A stretch of 64,000 nt of DNA from Stieleria neptunia (lineage in GTDB: Bacteria > Planctomycetota > Planctomycetia > Pirellulales > Pirellulaceae): positions 2,480,001 through 2,544,000 of the forward strand of contig NZ_CP037423.1 of NCBI RefSeq assembly GCF_007754155.1, given 5' to 3'. The notes beneath the pieces were generated by a model. The model was not told the DNA's origin and searched no databases. It saw only the letters and a program-made list of their open reading frames with translations. The translations under genes and the position numbers were made by a program. Positions 63,979 through 64,000 of this stretch are shown one piece after another; position 1 is the first letter of the stretch, and each line of letters opens with the position of its first letter.

Positions 63979-64000
63979 CATGGAGTTTTTGTCCACCACA

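Larger units (their letters stand above)
55029..64000 (+). mobile_element. Integron-like cassette array (CALIN: attC sites without a visible integrase)
   Basis: Fifteen sites with attC architecture (one degenerate) divide the region into cassettes of 395-1320 bp, all genes on the plus strand. The site plan is constant: AAC, 8 nt, extrahelical G, 6 nt, extrahelical A, 6-7 nt arm, loop, complementary arms, 4 unpaired nt, GTT. Recombination in integrons occurs next to GTT, and the sequence here does change abruptly at each GTT. No tyrosine recombinase gene or attI is seen; the array runs beyond base 64000, so an integrase could lie outside. Confidence 0.85.

Noticed and set aside
55029..64000. 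Canonical attC sites with GTTRRRY right boxes
   Set aside because: None of the clear sites has an R' box matching GTTRRRY. The attC call rests on the paired arms, the two extrahelical bases and the cassette layout, not on that consensus.

Overview
The window looks like chromosome of a marine-type planctomycete (Pirellulaceae, Rhodopirellula-like). The reasons are a high-GC genome with long repeat-filled intergenic gaps, two formylglycine sulfatases, giant exported TPR proteins, an ECF sigma factor next to a serine/threonine kinase, a WXXGXW-repeat exported protein and a chlamydia/planctomycete-type V-ATPase operon. The lineage is inferred from gene content, not from a marker gene.

Layout. 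1-1164: 3' part of a CrtI/phytoene-desaturase-like FAD oxidoreductase. 1777-3798: exported WXXGXW protein, followed by a triplicated intergenic repeat. 4486-12162: seven-gene V-type ATPase operon in the order B-D-I-K-E-DUF2764-A. 12676-15385: three small membrane/exported genes, the last broken by an 11-bp tandem duplication. 15657-18849: MBL-fold hydrolase, exported alpha/beta hydrolase, CAP-like exported protein. 19300-24818: SDR, ECF sigma factor, and a very large multidomain kinase (pseudokinase, kinase, DUF5939-like, zinc ribbon, degenerate cyclase). 24864-29810: three exported or lipoprotein genes on the minus strand and a divergent exported protein. 29840-42455: tandem giant TPR paralogues (1791 and 2240 aa). 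42648-49745: an enolase-superfamily dehydratase, two sulfatases and a DUF4832 protein, probably for uptake and breakdown of sulfated or glycoprotein-type polymers. 50146-54847: three unrelated transposase genes (IS630, IS110, IS91-like HUH).

55029-64000 is the most unusual part: a cassette array built exactly like an integron but with no integrase in the window. Fifteen sites (14 well formed) of about 90 bp (two of 130 bp) share one rigid hairpin plan: AAC, 8 nt, an extrahelical G, 6 paired nt, an extrahelical A, 6-7 paired nt, loop, then the complementary arm and GTT. This is the architecture of attC recombination sites with two extrahelical bases on the same arm, although the R boxes read NNNGAAC / GTTCNNN rather than the textbook RYYYAAC / GTTRRRY. 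All cassette genes lie on the plus strand, most stop codons fall in or just before an attC, and starts lie about 20-40 nt after the preceding junction.

Within this array one ORF-less cassette of about 430-470 bp (called X here) occurs five times as close copies and twice as diverged copies. Almost every coding cassette is immediately preceded by an X copy. Because the coding cassettes leave no room for a promoter of their own, X is a candidate promoter- or regulator-carrying cassette. The cargo includes small membrane proteins, a lipoprotein, a PIN-domain nuclease-like protein and unknown proteins. An IS91-like HUH transposase lies directly upstream of the first site.
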